Part shown: positions 8,766-17,573 of the stretch, piece after piece
Numbering within the stretch: position 1 is the first letter of the stretch
Layout: every line of letters begins with the position of its first letter
NCBI GenBank assembly: GCA_036005845.1
Contig: DASYQD010000089.1
Location: 1-51,177, forward strand
Reading direction: 5' to 3'
DNA length: 51,177 bases
Source of the DNA: DASYQD01 sp036005845
GTDB lineage: Bacteria; Acidobacteriota; Thermoanaerobaculia; Multivoradales; JAIOJS01
Made by a program: the position numbers and the translations under genes
The notes under the pieces: model-generated
What the model saw: the letters and a program-made list of their open reading frames with translations, nothing else
The model's database searches: none
Told to the model about the DNA's origin: nothing

Positions 8766-9596
8766 CTATCGCTGCACGACGAGCTCGACTCCGAGCCAGC
8801 GCCACGCGGCAACCTCGTCGGCCTCGGGATCTCCGCCGTAGACCACCAGCCGGCCGATCCGCTTCAGCCGGCTGCGTTGGATGCGCGGCGTGCCGAGCGT
8901 GGCGAAGAGCTCGCGGACCGGGGCGAGCTGCTCTGCTGGCAGACACACGTCCGTGGGACGCGGCCAGAAGATCGCCCACGCCGCGAACGCCGCATCGCCG
9001 GGCAAGACGAGCGCCGCTTCGGCGCCGATCGCCCACGAGAGCCAGGCGCGCTCTTCGGCGGCCGCGAGGTCGCCGGCGACGAGCGCGATCGGGCGGCGCT
9101 GCGAATGCCGCGGCACGTCGAGCGCGGCTGCCGCGGTGGCGAGATCTCCTTGCAACCACGCTTGCCATCGTTCGTCGCGCCGCACCAGCGCGCCGCCGGT
9201 TGCCGCGCGGGCCTCGCGGCCAGCGGCATTGCCATAGTGCTCGTCCAGCGTGCGTTCGACGACGGGCGCGCTGACTTCCTCCGGTACCGGTTCGTCACCT
9301 ACCGGCAGCCATGCCGCGAGCTCGGGCACCGCGGCCTCGTCGCCTTCCGCGACCGGCACCGCGATCGCTCCCGCGAGCTGAATGCCGAGGTCCGCGGCTA
9401 CCGCTTCTGCAGTCGGCCGCCAGCGGTAGCCGACGCGCGCAGCGGGCTCCGCCTCGCGCAACGCCGCGGCCCAGCGGCTCGCCTCCGACTGCAGCCAGCG
9501 CCACGGCTTCCACCGCCAATCGCCGAGGCTGTCGGGGAAGAAGACGCAGGGGTCTTCGGGGTTCTCGGCGGCGTGGGCGTGCAGCGCCGCGATCAG
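8766..9596 (-). CDS. Degenerate ANL-type (acyl-CoA synthetase-like) protein
   Basis: About 276 aa if translation starts at CTG 9596, whose CTGA overlaps the stop of the PHA-system gene by four bases. No ATG or GTG gives a better start. The first half (SLGDWRWKPWRWLQSEASRWAAAL..., then a hydrophobic LAGAIAVPVA-like segment) reads like the N-terminal subdomain of AMP-binding enzymes. The later LVLPGDAAFAAWA and TDVCLPAEQL segments resemble the core region after it. The ATP-binding loop (Y-S-G-T-T-G type) and the C-terminal adenylation domain are absent, so it should not form acyl-adenylates. Coupling to a polyhydroxyalkanoate-associated protein suggests a structural or acyl-binding role. The start and family are tentative. 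Confidence 0.55.
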   Translation of the reverse strand: MIAALHAHAAENPEDPCVFFPDSLGDWRWKPWRWLQSEASRWAAALREAEPAARVGYRWRPTAEAVAADLGIQLAGAIAVPVAEGDEAAVPELAAWLPVGDEPVPEEVSAPVVERTLDEHYGNAAGREARAATGGALVRRDERWQAWLQGDLATAAAALDVPRHSQRRPIALVAGDLAAAEERAWLSWAIGAEAALVLPGDAAFAAWAIFWPRPTDVCLPAEQLAPVRELFATLGTPRIQRSRLKRIGRLVVYGGDPEADEVAAWRWLGVELVVQR

Positions 9597-9871
9597 GCCG
9601 CGACCTGGCGCATGGCCGCCGACATCTTCTGTTCGATGAGGCCCTTCATCAGGCTCGCCGGCGGGCCCAGCTCGGCGCGGCCGACGAGGCGGCCGTTCTC
9701 GTAGGTGATCGCACCCTTGGCGCCGGGTCCCCAGACGTGCAGCACGTCGCCTTCCCAGCGCCGCTGCAGCAGGCCGCCGGGGAACTGCGTCGCCAGCGCG
9801 GCGTCGAGCAGCGGCCGCAGCTCGGCCATCGAATTCTTGCTGGTGGGCACCTCGATGAGGAGGTCGGACAT
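9593..9871 (-). CDS. Polyhydroxyalkanoic acid system family protein
   Basis: 92 aa from ATG at 9871 (MSDLLIEVPTSKNSMAEL). The short beta-strand/helix pattern with RRWEGDVLHVWGPGAKGAIT and a C-terminal LIEQKMSAAMRQVAA matches the PHA granule-region family (TIGR02610/PHA_gran_rgn), small proteins encoded near PHA synthase or phasin genes. No PHA synthase lies in this window, so the link to storage granules rests on family membership alone. Its stop overlaps the probable CTG start of the next gene, implying translational coupling. Confidence 0.75.
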   Translation of the reverse strand: MSDLLIEVPTSKNSMAELRPLLDAALATQFPGGLLQRRWEGDVLHVWGPGAKGAITYENGRLVGRAELGPPASLMKGLIEQKMSAAMRQVAA

Positions 9872-9991
9872 GGCGCGCGAAGGTATCACAGCGCCGCGCC
9901 GCCTCGGCCCGCGCCGGCGGCTTGTAAGCGACTGTAAACACGCGCTCCGGCGTCGGGGGCCGCCCGCGGGGCGCGTGCTACGCTCGCTGCC

Positions 9992-11764
9992 ATGTCGCGC
10001 ACCGCCGCCTCGGTGGGACTCCGTGCGATCCTCACGCGCGCCACCGCCGGCGCCCTCGTCGCCGCGCTCCTCCTCCCCGCCGCCGCCGCGGCGCAGCGCA
10101 TCTCCAACCCCGATCTCTTCGCCAAGAGCCTCGCCGCGGCGCAGGAGGCGGTCGACGAGTACGGCACCTGGGACGACGTCGCCACGCTGCGCCACGTCGC
10201 CGACGTCGGCTACCGCGTCGCCGCCTCGTCGGGCTACAAGGACTTTCCGCTCGCCTTCTTCCTCGTCGACATGCGCGAGCCGAACGCGTTCGCGCTTCCC
10301 GGCGGCCAGGTGTTCATCACCCGCGGCATGATCGAGCTCGGCCTCGACGACGACCAGCTCGCGGCGCTGCTCGGCCACGAGATGGCGCACGTCACCCTCG
10401 GCCACGGCATGAAGATGCAGCGGCGCGCCACGCTGCTCAACGTGCTGGCGCAGGCGGCCCTCGTCGGCGTCATCCTCGCCGACCGCGGCAGCTCGCCGAC
10501 GCCGGGCGTGCCGACGTGGGGCCCGGGCCCCGAACCGTCGAGCTACGGCAGCGGCGGCGCGCGGATCCAGGGCGCGGCGGCGGCGAGCCTCATCCTCGCC
10601 GAGCTCCTGCTGCGCAGCTACAGCCGCGAGTTCGAGGACCAGGCCGACGAGGAGGGCCAGCGCATGGCCGCCTCCGCCGGCTACGCGCCCAACGGCGGCG
10701 AGCGACTCTTCGCGCTGATGCAGGCGCGGCTGCCGCAGTCGCACGAGTACGGCTACTGGCGCACCCACCCGTTCTTCGACGAGCGCGTCACCGCGGCGAC
10801 GGCGCGCGGCAAGCAGCTCACGCGCGGCACGCCGCGCGAGGCGGCGCCGTACCGCGGCGAGACGCAGGCGGCGCTGCTCGCCTTCGAGCCCAAGGAAGGC
10901 GAAGGGCACGACGCGCAGGACGCGCACGACAAGCAGAAGCTGCTGCTCGCGGCGGCGGCGCTTTCCGCGTGGCCGCAAGGCCCCACCGCGGAGAAGCTGC
11001 GCCTCGACAACCTTCATCGCGACCGCGACACCGAGCTCGCGCGCACCGAGCTGTCGCGCGACTACGGCAAGTTGCTCACGGCGTACGGCAAGCAGCTCGA
11101 CGAGGTGAAGGCGTTGACGCCGCAGAGCCCGTTCGTGGCGACGCTCGAAGGCGAGAGCAAGACGTTACGCGGCGACGCCGACGCGCTCTACCCGAAGGCC
11201 AAGGAGGCGATCGCCGGCGGCGTCTACCAGACCGAGTTCCTGCAGAGCTTCCTCTCCAACTACCCGCAGGCACCCGAAGCGCCGAAGGTGGCCTTCGAGC
11301 TCGCCGGCGCCTACAGCCGCACCAACCGGCAGGCCGATGCCGTCGAGAAGTACCTCACCGCCTGGCACGCCGATCCCAAGAGCGCGATGGGCGAGCGCTC
11401 GCTCGCCGGCCTGCGCACGCTGGCGCTCGTCGTCACCGACCTCGTGGCGCTGCAGCAGCTCGCCGACCAGACCGACCCCGAGCTGGCGCGCAACGCCGGC
11501 GCCCGCCTCGACCAGCTCGCCGGGAGCTACCGCGTGCTCGCCGACGGCGCCGAGTACCTGCGCAAGTTCCCGCAGGGCAGCCGCGCCGACAAGGTCGCCA
11601 GCCACCTCGACCAGCTCGCCGAGCAGCTCTACGGCGAGGTGGTGCTCTATCAGGGCGTCGGCGACACGCTCAAGGCGCTCGACAGGATTCAGCAGATCTT
11701 GACGCACGCGCCGCTGTCGCCGGCCGCGGACCGCTTGCGTGAGCGCGCGGTCCTGGCAAGTTAG
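9992..11764 (+). CDS. Periplasmic M48 family metalloprotease with a TPR-like C-terminal region (BepA/LoiP-like)
   Basis: 590 aa. Residues 1-35 form a signal peptide (VAALLLPAAAAAQ). The zinc motif HEMAH is at 129-133 in LLGHEMAHVTLGHG, and the third ligand is probably E215 in EFEDQADEEG. The second half (about 320-590) is helical, with repeats of the tetratricopeptide/outer-membrane-lipoprotein type (VAFELAGAYSRTNRQADAVE). This protease-plus-TPR architecture is that of BepA-type proteins that monitor outer-membrane assembly. A Ser/Gly/Pro-rich insertion (165-190) sits between the catalytic helix and the third ligand. The OsmC gene follows after 16 nt, so the two may be cotranscribed. The fold is confident; the client proteins are unknown. 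Confidence 0.87.
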   Translation: MSRTAASVGLRAILTRATAGALVAALLLPAAAAAQRISNPDLFAKSLAAAQEAVDEYGTWDDVATLRHVADVGYRVAASSGYKDFPLAFFLVDMREPNAFALPGGQVFITRGMIELGLDDDQLAALLGHEMAHVTLGHGMKMQRRATLLNVLAQAALVGVILADRGSSPTPGVPTWGPGPEPSSYGSGGARIQGAAAASLILAELLLRSYSREFEDQADEEGQRMAASAGYAPNGGERLFALMQARLPQSHEYGYWRTHPFFDERVTAATARGKQLTRGTPREAAPYRGETQAALLAFEPKEGEGHDAQDAHDKQKLLLAAAALSAWPQGPTAEKLRLDNLHRDRDTELARTELSRDYGKLLTAYGKQLDEVKALTPQSPFVATLEGESKTLRGDADALYPKAKEAIAGGVYQTEFLQSFLSNYPQAPEAPKVAFELAGAYSRTNRQADAVEKYLTAWHADPKSAMGERSLAGLRTLALVVTDLVALQQLADQTDPELARNAGARLDQLAGSYRVLADGAEYLRKFPQGSRADKVASHLDQLAEQLYGEVVLYQGVGDTLKALDRIQQILTHAPLSPAADRLRERAVLAS

Positions 11765-11780
11765 CGCGCCCCCGACCGGC

Positions 11781-12206
11781 ATGACCGCCTCCGTCGTCGT
11801 CAGGAACCGCGGCGGCTTCCGCAGCGAAGCCGAGGCCGGACCGCATCGCATGGTGCTTGATGAGCCGGTCGACTTCGGCGGCACTGCGCAAGGGCCGACG
11901 CCGTACGACCTGCTCGCCGGCGCGCTCGGCGGCTGCACGGCGATGACGCTGCAGTTCTACGCCAAGCGCGAGAGCCTGCCGCTCGAGGGCGCCGACGTCA
12001 CCGTCTCCCACGACCGCCAGCACTCCAAGGACTGCGCCGATTGCGCGACGCAAGCCGGCTTCATCCACCGCTTCCGCGTCGAGATCGCGCTGCACGGTCC
12101 GCTGTCGCCCGAGCAACGCCAGCGCCTCTTGCAAGTCGCCGCCCGCTGCCCGGTGGCGAAGACGCTGCAATCGGAGATCAAGATCGACGAGGTGTTGGCG
12201 GGCTGA
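11781..12206 (+). CDS. OsmC family peroxiredoxin-like protein
   Basis: 141 aa from ATG at 11781. OsmC proteins reduce organic hydroperoxides through two cysteines. Both are present: one in GALGGCTAMTLQFYAKRE and one in VAARCPVAKTLQSEIKI. The N-terminal GPTPYDLL block is also canonical. A central DCADCATQ insert adds two further cysteines typical of the YhfA/SACOL1771-like branch rather than Ohr. It sits 16 nt downstream of the M48 protease and ends 7 nt before an opposing gene. Confidence 0.9.
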   Translation: MTASVVVRNRGGFRSEAEAGPHRMVLDEPVDFGGTAQGPTPYDLLAGALGGCTAMTLQFYAKRESLPLEGADVTVSHDRQHSKDCADCATQAGFIHRFRVEIALHGPLSPEQRQRLLQVAARCPVAKTLQSEIKIDEVLAG

Positions 12207-12213
12207 CGCTCAT

Positions 12214-12876
12214 TCATCGACCAGGCAACGTGACGAAGCCGCCGTTGGAGTAGACGATGTCGTCGCCGTGCGGACCTGGCGAGTCGCGGTAGTCCGCCAA
12301 CCGCGAATGCTTCCAGAGGCCGTCGCTGCCGGCGCTGGCGATGAAGTAGCGGGCGTCAGGTCCGCTGCCGTCCACCTCGTAGCGCAGGGCGCGCTGCCAG
12401 CCGTCGAGGCGCGGGACGGCGCGCAGGTAGTGGCCTTCCAGCAGCGGCGCGAGCTCGTCGACGGTGGCGACGGCGGGATAGCCGTTCTCGTCGACGGCAC
12501 GCGACTCGAGGGCGACGCCGAGCTCGCGGATCTCGGTGATCGTGCTCTTGGCGGGTGCGTACGAAGTCGCGCTGCCGACGTGCGTATGCAGAGTGCGCGC
12601 GACCGCCGGTACGAGCAACGTGGCGCCGAGGAACGCCATCAGGGCGCGACGCGGTTGCAGCCGCGCCAGCCACACCGCGGCAAGTACCAGCACGAAGCCG
12701 GCGGCGATGACGACGCCCGCGCCGATCTGCCAGCCAGCCGCGTAGCGACGATCCATCGCCAGCAGGAGCAGGCCGAGGGCGGAGCCGGCGAGCAATCCGC
12801 CGACCAGCGCCAGCACCGCGGCGACGACATAGCGCGCGCTGGACGCCGGCGGCACCGGGCGCGCGCCGTCGTTCAT
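12214..12876 (-). CDS. Three-TM protein with a C-terminal pseudopilin (GspG)-like domain
   Basis: 220 aa. Hydrophobic segments lie at about 15-37, 48-70 and 78-92. The soluble C-terminal half runs from an amphipathic helix (ITEIRELGVALESRAVDENG) into DGWQRALRYEVDG..., IASAGSDGLW and DDIVYSNGGFV. This series matches the C-terminal domain of type II secretion pseudopilin GspG, including the S-x-G-x-DG calcium-type loop. A prepilin peptidase site and the single N-terminal pilin helix are absent, so it is not a pilin; the domain appears transplanted onto a membrane anchor. Its ATG overlaps the TPR gene's stop (ATGA, 12873-12876). The function is unknown. Confidence 0.7.
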   Translation of the reverse strand: MNDGARPVPPASSARYVVAAVLALVGGLLAGSALGLLLLAMDRRYAAGWQIGAGVVIAAGFVLVLAAVWLARLQPRRALMAFLGATLLVPAVARTLHTHVGSATSYAPAKSTITEIRELGVALESRAVDENGYPAVATVDELAPLLEGHYLRAVPRLDGWQRALRYEVDGSGPDARYFIASAGSDGLWKHSRLADYRDSPGPHGDDIVYSNGGFVTLPGR

Positions 12877-14462
12877 CGCGGCGCCCCGGCCGCGCCTTCG
12901 TGCGAGAGGTTGCGCGCCAGCGCCGCTTCCGTGCGCGCCGCCTCCGCGTCGTCGCCGAGCGCCTTCTGCGCCTGCAGCAGCGCGCGCAGCACGGCGGTGC
13001 GTCCCGGCGTGCGCGCCAGCGCCGTCTGCAGCGCCTCCTTCGCCTCGGCGGCGCGGCCGGCGGCGAGCAGCTCTTCGCCGAGCAGCTCGCGGCTCGGCTT
13101 GTCCACCTCGGGCGGGCCGAAGGAGAGCGGCAGCGCGTCTTCCTTGTCGGCCGCGATCGCCAGCGCCACGAGCCCTTCGTCGCGCTTGCCTTCGCGAATA
13201 GAGACCAGCGCCGCGATCTGCCGGTCCATCACGTCGGCCGTCGCGCCCAGCGTCGCCGCCCCACTACCGGCGCTCCCGGCCGCCGCCGCGACCACGCTCG
13301 CCGCGGCGTGCAGCCGCTCTGCCGCCTCGCGCGCCTTCGCCGGCGAGCCGCCCTTCCCCGCCGCCGCCAGCGCATCGGCGTAGGCGAGCGACAGCCGCGT
13401 CGCCGCCATCCCGCTCTCCGGCAGCTTCAGCGCGCCGTCAGCGAGCGTGCCGCTGTCGACGAAGTGCCGCAACCGCATCTCGGCGTAGCTGTCGACGCCG
13501 TCGTACGAGGCGTCCTTGGCGGCAGCGCGCAGCTCGCCGAGCGCTTCTTCATGACAGCCGTCCATCACGCGGCGCGCATCGGCCGTTCGGCCGGCCTGCA
13601 AGAAGGCGTAGTGCAGCCAGCTCGCGTAGTGGCCGCAGCGCGCCGGCGGCTCGCCCTTGGCGTGGCGCTGCGCGTCGACCACCTGCATCGCCCGCTCGTT
13701 GGCGGTGATGACGTCATCCCACTGTCCGAGGGCGACGAAGATGTGCGAGGTCATGTGGAGCGCGTGCCCCGCATCCGGCGCCACCGCGCCGTAGAGCCGC
13801 GCCGCGCGCAGGCCGAGCGGCGCGTGCACGGAGTCGTCGTAGCAGTGGATCAGGTAGTGCAGCACACCCGGGTGGCGCGGGTGCGCCGGGAACACGTCTT
13901 CGAGCACGGCGGCGGCGCGCATGTAGGTGGCGAAGTCGCGTCCGTGGTGCGCGGTGCCGAGCAACGCCAGCGCGTAGAAAGCCGCCGCGTCGACGTCCTG
14001 CGGATACTTTTCGTGCAGTGCCGCCATCGCCGCCGCGTAGTCGAGGTCGCGCTGCTCCTTGCTGCCCTCGCCGTAGAGCACCTCTACCGTGTGCAGGTAG
14101 TCGCGCTCGCGCTCCGTCGGCGCCTTCGCCGCGCGCTCGGCCGGCGTCGGCGCGAGCTTGCCCAGCGCCGCGCGCGCCGCCTCGAGGTCCTGCTGCATCC
14201 AGACCGGGTGCGTGTGCGTCATCGCCTCGCCCCAGCAGGCCATGGCGAAGCCAGGGTCGAGCTTCTGCGCCTGCTGGAAGCTGTCGGCCGCGTCCTCGTA
14301 CTCGAAGTCGTGCAGCAAGGCGAGGCCGCGCAGGAACGCGGGCTGCGCGGCCGCGGCGCCGGAGTTGGCGAAGGACACCTCGCCGAGCTCGGCGGCGAGC
14401 AGCGGCGCGGCGGCGAAGGTGATGACGAGCGCAGCAACGAGTGATCGTGCGAGTCGGCTCAT
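12873..14462 (-). CDS. Exported tetratricopeptide-repeat protein
   Basis: 529 aa with a signal peptide (residues 1-23, ending LLAAELG). Helical repeats begin with AFLRGLALLHDFEYEDAADS and FQQAQKLDPGFAMACWGEAM, a TPR pair. The stretches HYLIHCYDDSVHAPLGLRAA and HALHMTSHIFVALGQWDDV are characteristic of a widespread uncharacterised family in Acidobacteria and related environmental phyla. A C-terminal TPR (LLGEELLAAGRAAEAKEALQ) lies near 440-500. Conserved His and Cys residues in the middle could bind metal or haem, but no classical motif is present. It is translationally coupled to the following membrane protein. Periplasmic scaffold is the safest description. Confidence 0.8.
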   Translation of the reverse strand: MSRLARSLVAALVITFAAAPLLAAELGEVSFANSGAAAAQPAFLRGLALLHDFEYEDAADSFQQAQKLDPGFAMACWGEAMTHTHPVWMQQDLEAARAALGKLAPTPAERAAKAPTERERDYLHTVEVLYGEGSKEQRDLDYAAAMAALHEKYPQDVDAAAFYALALLGTAHHGRDFATYMRAAAVLEDVFPAHPRHPGVLHYLIHCYDDSVHAPLGLRAARLYGAVAPDAGHALHMTSHIFVALGQWDDVITANERAMQVVDAQRHAKGEPPARCGHYASWLHYAFLQAGRTADARRVMDGCHEEALGELRAAAKDASYDGVDSYAEMRLRHFVDSGTLADGALKLPESGMAATRLSLAYADALAAAGKGGSPAKAREAAERLHAAASVVAAAAGSAGSGAATLGATADVMDRQIAALVSIREGKRDEGLVALAIAADKEDALPLSFGPPEVDKPSRELLGEELLAAGRAAEAKEALQTALARTPGRTAVLRALLQAQKALGDDAEAARTEAALARNLSHEGAAGAPR

Positions 14463-14567
14463 GGCGGGCGATCATAGAGTGAGCGCGCGACTCGCCGACG
14501 CAAGAACGAAATGGCCCGCGCCGCCGAAGCGACGCGGGCCAACGTTCGAGGCTGACGGTCGTCCGAC

Positions 14568-14780
14568 CTAGCCGATGCCCGGGTCGTCCTTGCCGTCGCC
14601 GATCTCTTCCTGCTTGCGGCCGAGCTTCTCCTGGACCTTGCCCACGTTCTTCTCGAGCTTGCCGTGAAGCTCGCGGCTGGTGTCGCCGGTGGTGGCCCCG
14701 AGGATCTCGTCCTTCTTGCCCTCGACTTGACGGCCGAGGCCCTTCGACTGGTTCTCCATTCCGCGGATGTCTCGATCCAT
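14568..14780 (-). CDS. CsbD family stress-response protein
   Basis: 70 aa, very hydrophilic and Lys/Glu/Gly-rich. MENQSKGLGRQVEGKKDEI and LEKNVGKVQEKLGRKQEEI are two copies of the CsbD-type G-x-x-K-E helix. CsbD-family proteins are abundant small proteins induced by general stress; no enzymatic activity is known. The ATG is preceded by AAAGGAG about 9 nt upstream. It is divergent from the DUF3309 gene across a 187-nt gap, where I find no convincing consensus promoter. Confidence 0.88.
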   Translation of the reverse strand: MDRDIRGMENQSKGLGRQVEGKKDEILGATTGDTSRELHGKLEKNVGKVQEKLGRKQEEIGDGKDDPGIG

Positions 14781-14967
14781 GGTGTGTGTCTCCTTTCGAG
14801 CGAGAGGCGTTGGGCCGCTCGCACTGGCGGGTCACACCGCAGGATGCGTGCCACTGGACGAGCGCGTCGTTCGAACCGACCGCCCAAGGCGAATCGGGCA
14901 TCGACGTTGCAATCGCCTTCGCGGCACCGTTCATCGGCGAACGGCGACCGTGAAAGGGAGGGAGTGT

Positions 14968-15120
14968 ATGAGCCTGTTGCTGCTGATCGTGCTGATCGTC
15001 GTCCTGCTGGCCGTCCTGCCGTCGTGGCCGTACAGCCGCAGCTGGGGCTATTTCCCCAGCGGCATCCTCGGCCTCATCGTCGTCATCATCCTCATCCTCT
15101 GGCTGCTCGGCCGGCTGTGA
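14968..15120 (+). CDS. DUF3309 family small membrane protein
   Basis: 50 aa from ATG at 14968, behind a strong purine tract (AGGGAGGGAG). Two hydrophobic helices flank the conserved middle LPSWPYSRSWGYFPSG, which is the DUF3309 signature. These tiny inner-membrane proteins often accompany CsbD and other stress genes, as here with the divergent CsbD gene. No function is established. Confidence 0.85.
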   Translation: MSLLLLIVLIVVLLAVLPSWPYSRSWGYFPSGILGLIVVIILILWLLGRL

Positions 15121-15126
15121 GCCGAG

Positions 15127-15146
15127 GGCGCGGCATCGGCCGCGCC
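15127..15146. terminator. Perfect 8-bp hairpin between convergent genes
   Basis: GGCGCGGC-ATCG-GCCGCGCC, a fully paired GC stem with a 4-nt loop, lies 6 nt after the DUF3309 stop and before the opposing PBP1B stop at 15175. It has no U-tract, so it may act in both directions. Confidence 0.5.
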
Positions 15147-15174
15147 AGGCAGCTCTAACTCGGACGCCGCCTCG

Positions 15175-17457
15175 CTACCGCACCACCGGCACGTCCTCGT
15201 CGGCGCGCCAGAAGCGGTCGCGGGGCGGCAGCACGTCCTCGCGGAAGACTTCGCGCATGGCGCGCGGGTTGAAGCTGCGCACGAGAAGACCGGTCTCGGC
15301 GTCGACGTAGCGGTCGACGACGAGCGGCGGCCGTTCGAGGCGGTGCGGCGGGCGCAGCGGCACGGCGCGGCGCATGAACTCGCGCCACAGCGGTGCCGCT
15401 GCCTCGCTGCCGGTGAGACCGAGCGGACGGCCGTCGTCGCGGCCCACCCAGACGACGGTGACGAGACCGCCGGCATGGCCGGCGAGCCAGGCGTCGCGCT
15501 GCTCGGAGGTGGTGCCGGTCTTCGCCGCCACCACCAGGCCGGGGATCGCCGCCGCGCGCGCCGTGCCCAACGCCGCCGCGTCGCGCAGCAGGTCGATGGC
15601 GAGGTAGGCGCTCGCCGGGCTCACCACGCGCCGGCGGTAGGGCCAGATGCGGTCGAGCCGCGAGCCGCCGGGACGCTCGACGCGCGAGACAGGCCGCGGG
15701 CGCATCGCGTCGCCGGGCGTCGCGAACACCGTGTAGGCGCGCGCCACCTGCAGCGGCGTCGCCTCCACCGAGCCGAGCACGAACGACGGTGGCGGCGGTG
15801 ACGGAATGGCGAGACCCGCCTCGCGCAGGCGATCCGCCGTCGCCGCGAAGCCGCAGCGCCGCGCCAGGCGCACGAACGGTACGTTGCGCGATTCGCGCAG
15901 CGCCTCGCGCACGCTCACCACGCCGAGGAAGCGGCGGTCGGCGTCGACCGGCTCCCACACCGCGCCCTTCCCATTGACAGAACCAGGCAGCGCGAGCTGC
16001 ACCGGCTCGTCGGCGACGCGGCTCGCCGGGTAGATCGGCTCGCCGCCGCAGCTCTCGAACGCTTCGAGCAACACTAGCGGCTTGACCAGCGAGCCGGGCT
16101 GTCGCTTGCCCTGCCGCACGCGGTCGAAGCCGCCGGGCAGCGATCCCGGCGGCGAGCCGACGTAGGCGACGACGCCGCCGTCGCTGGGATCGAGCGCCAC
16201 CAGCGCCACGCCGAGCGGTGCATTGCGCAGCTCCCGGTGATCGCGCCGCAGCCGCGCCGTCGCCAGCACCACTGCCCGCTCCGCCTCCAACTGCAGCAGC
16301 GGGTCGAGCGTCGTCTCCAGCACCACGCCGCGCCCGCGCGCGATGCGCTCCGGCGCCGTGCGCCGCGCCACCGCCGCCGCCCAGGCGATGAAGCTCCCCG
16401 CCATCGGCGGCCGCGGCGCCACGTGGCGGATGCCGAGCGGCCGCGCCTGCGCCGCCGCGACGTCCGCCGGCAGCAGCCAGCCGAGCTGCCCCATGCTGGC
16501 GAGCACCTGGTCGCGCCGCGCCTTCGCCTCCGCCGGGTGGCGCAACGGCGAGAGCCGGTTGGGGCTGCGGATCATGCCGGCGAGCGTCGCCGCCTCCTGC
16601 ACCTGCAGCGTCTCCGCGGGCTTGCCGAAGAACGCCAGCGCCGCGGCGCCGAAGCCATGCACGGCGAGGCCGTCGACCTGGCCAAGATAGACGTGGTTGA
16701 GGTAGACCTCGAGGATCTCCTGCTTGCTGTGCGCGGAGTCGACGTCGAGCGCGCGCAGCGCCTCGGAGACCTTGCGCGTCACCGTGCGCCGCGGCGTGAG
16801 GTCCCGGTTCTTGACCAGCTGCTGCGTCAGCGTGCTGCCGCCCTGCGCAACGCCGCCCAGGCGCAGGTTGGCGAGCACGGCGCGCGCGAGCGAGCGCGTG
16901 TCGACGCCGCGGTGGGCGAAGAAGCGATGGTCCTCGGCGGCGAGCACCGGCTGCCAGACGCGCTCGGGCATGTCGGCGAGGCGCAGCGGGATGCGCGGCG
17001 CGCGGCGGCCGTCGAGCGACTCGGCGAGCACCTCGGGCTCGAGCCAGGCGCCGTCGGTGGGGCGCACGAGCGGCCGCCGCGATGCGGACACCACCGCCTG
17101 GATCTCGCCGCGGTACGGGTCGAGCTCGAGGCAGATGAGCCGCGGCGGCCAGTCGCGGCCGTCCCAGCGATGGCCGTGGCGGTAGATCCACACCTTGTCC
17201 TCGCCCCAGAAGTACTCGCCCGGCGCCTGCGGCCGCCGCCGCACCCGCGTGTAGCCGAGGCGGTCGAGGCGCTCGGGGATCCCGGCGCCGCGCACGGTGA
17301 CGCCGCGCACCAGCGGATAGGGCGCCGACCAGACGCGCACCTCGCTGCGGCCGAGGCGCGACTCGAGCGGCGGCGCCTTCTGGAACTGGCAGCCGCCGGC
17401 GAGCGGCGCCGCCGCCAGCACGAGAAGAAACACGAGAGCGGAGCGGCGGCGCCTCAC
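15175..17457 (-). CDS. mrcB: Class A penicillin-binding protein, PBP1B type
   Basis: 760 aa, bifunctional peptidoglycan glycosyltransferase/transpeptidase. Residues 45-165 resemble the UB2H domain of PBP1B (LDRLGYTRVRRRPQAPGEYF). The glycosyltransferase motifs are complete: EDHRFFAHRGVD (catalytic E175), GGSTLTQQLVKN (207-217) and EILEVYLNHVYLG. The transpeptidase motifs are SLVK (S456), SRN (523-525) and KTGTT (646-650). Instead of the usual cytoplasmic tail and signal anchor, the N-terminus is a short MRRRRSALVFLLVLAAAP segment ending in LAGGC, which resembles a lipoprotein signal (C23). The start is GTG at 17457, and I see no good Shine-Dalgarno. The C-terminal 90 residues are basic, with no extra domain. 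The gene stands alone, divergent from an exported SNase-like gene. Confidence 0.93.
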   Translation of the reverse strand: MRRRRSALVFLLVLAAAPLAGGCQFQKAPPLESRLGRSEVRVWSAPYPLVRGVTVRGAGIPERLDRLGYTRVRRRPQAPGEYFWGEDKVWIYRHGHRWDGRDWPPRLICLELDPYRGEIQAVVSASRRPLVRPTDGAWLEPEVLAESLDGRRAPRIPLRLADMPERVWQPVLAAEDHRFFAHRGVDTRSLARAVLANLRLGGVAQGGSTLTQQLVKNRDLTPRRTVTRKVSEALRALDVDSAHSKQEILEVYLNHVYLGQVDGLAVHGFGAAALAFFGKPAETLQVQEAATLAGMIRSPNRLSPLRHPAEAKARRDQVLASMGQLGWLLPADVAAAQARPLGIRHVAPRPPMAGSFIAWAAAVARRTAPERIARGRGVVLETTLDPLLQLEAERAVVLATARLRRDHRELRNAPLGVALVALDPSDGGVVAYVGSPPGSLPGGFDRVRQGKRQPGSLVKPLVLLEAFESCGGEPIYPASRVADEPVQLALPGSVNGKGAVWEPVDADRRFLGVVSVREALRESRNVPFVRLARRCGFAATADRLREAGLAIPSPPPPSFVLGSVEATPLQVARAYTVFATPGDAMRPRPVSRVERPGGSRLDRIWPYRRRVVSPASAYLAIDLLRDAAALGTARAAAIPGLVVAAKTGTTSEQRDAWLAGHAGGLVTVVWVGRDDGRPLGLTGSEAAAPLWREFMRRAVPLRPPHRLERPPLVVDRYVDAETGLLVRSFNPRAMREVFREDVLPPRDRFWRADEDVPVVR

Positions 17458-17573
17458 GTAGCAGTGAACGTGCCGGGCACGCCGCAGGTTTCAGCTCGAG
17501 CGCTCGGTTGCGTGGCGCGCTCGCGCTTTGCTGTGCGAGCACCGGCCCCACCGTCCGGTGGTACATTGCCGTC

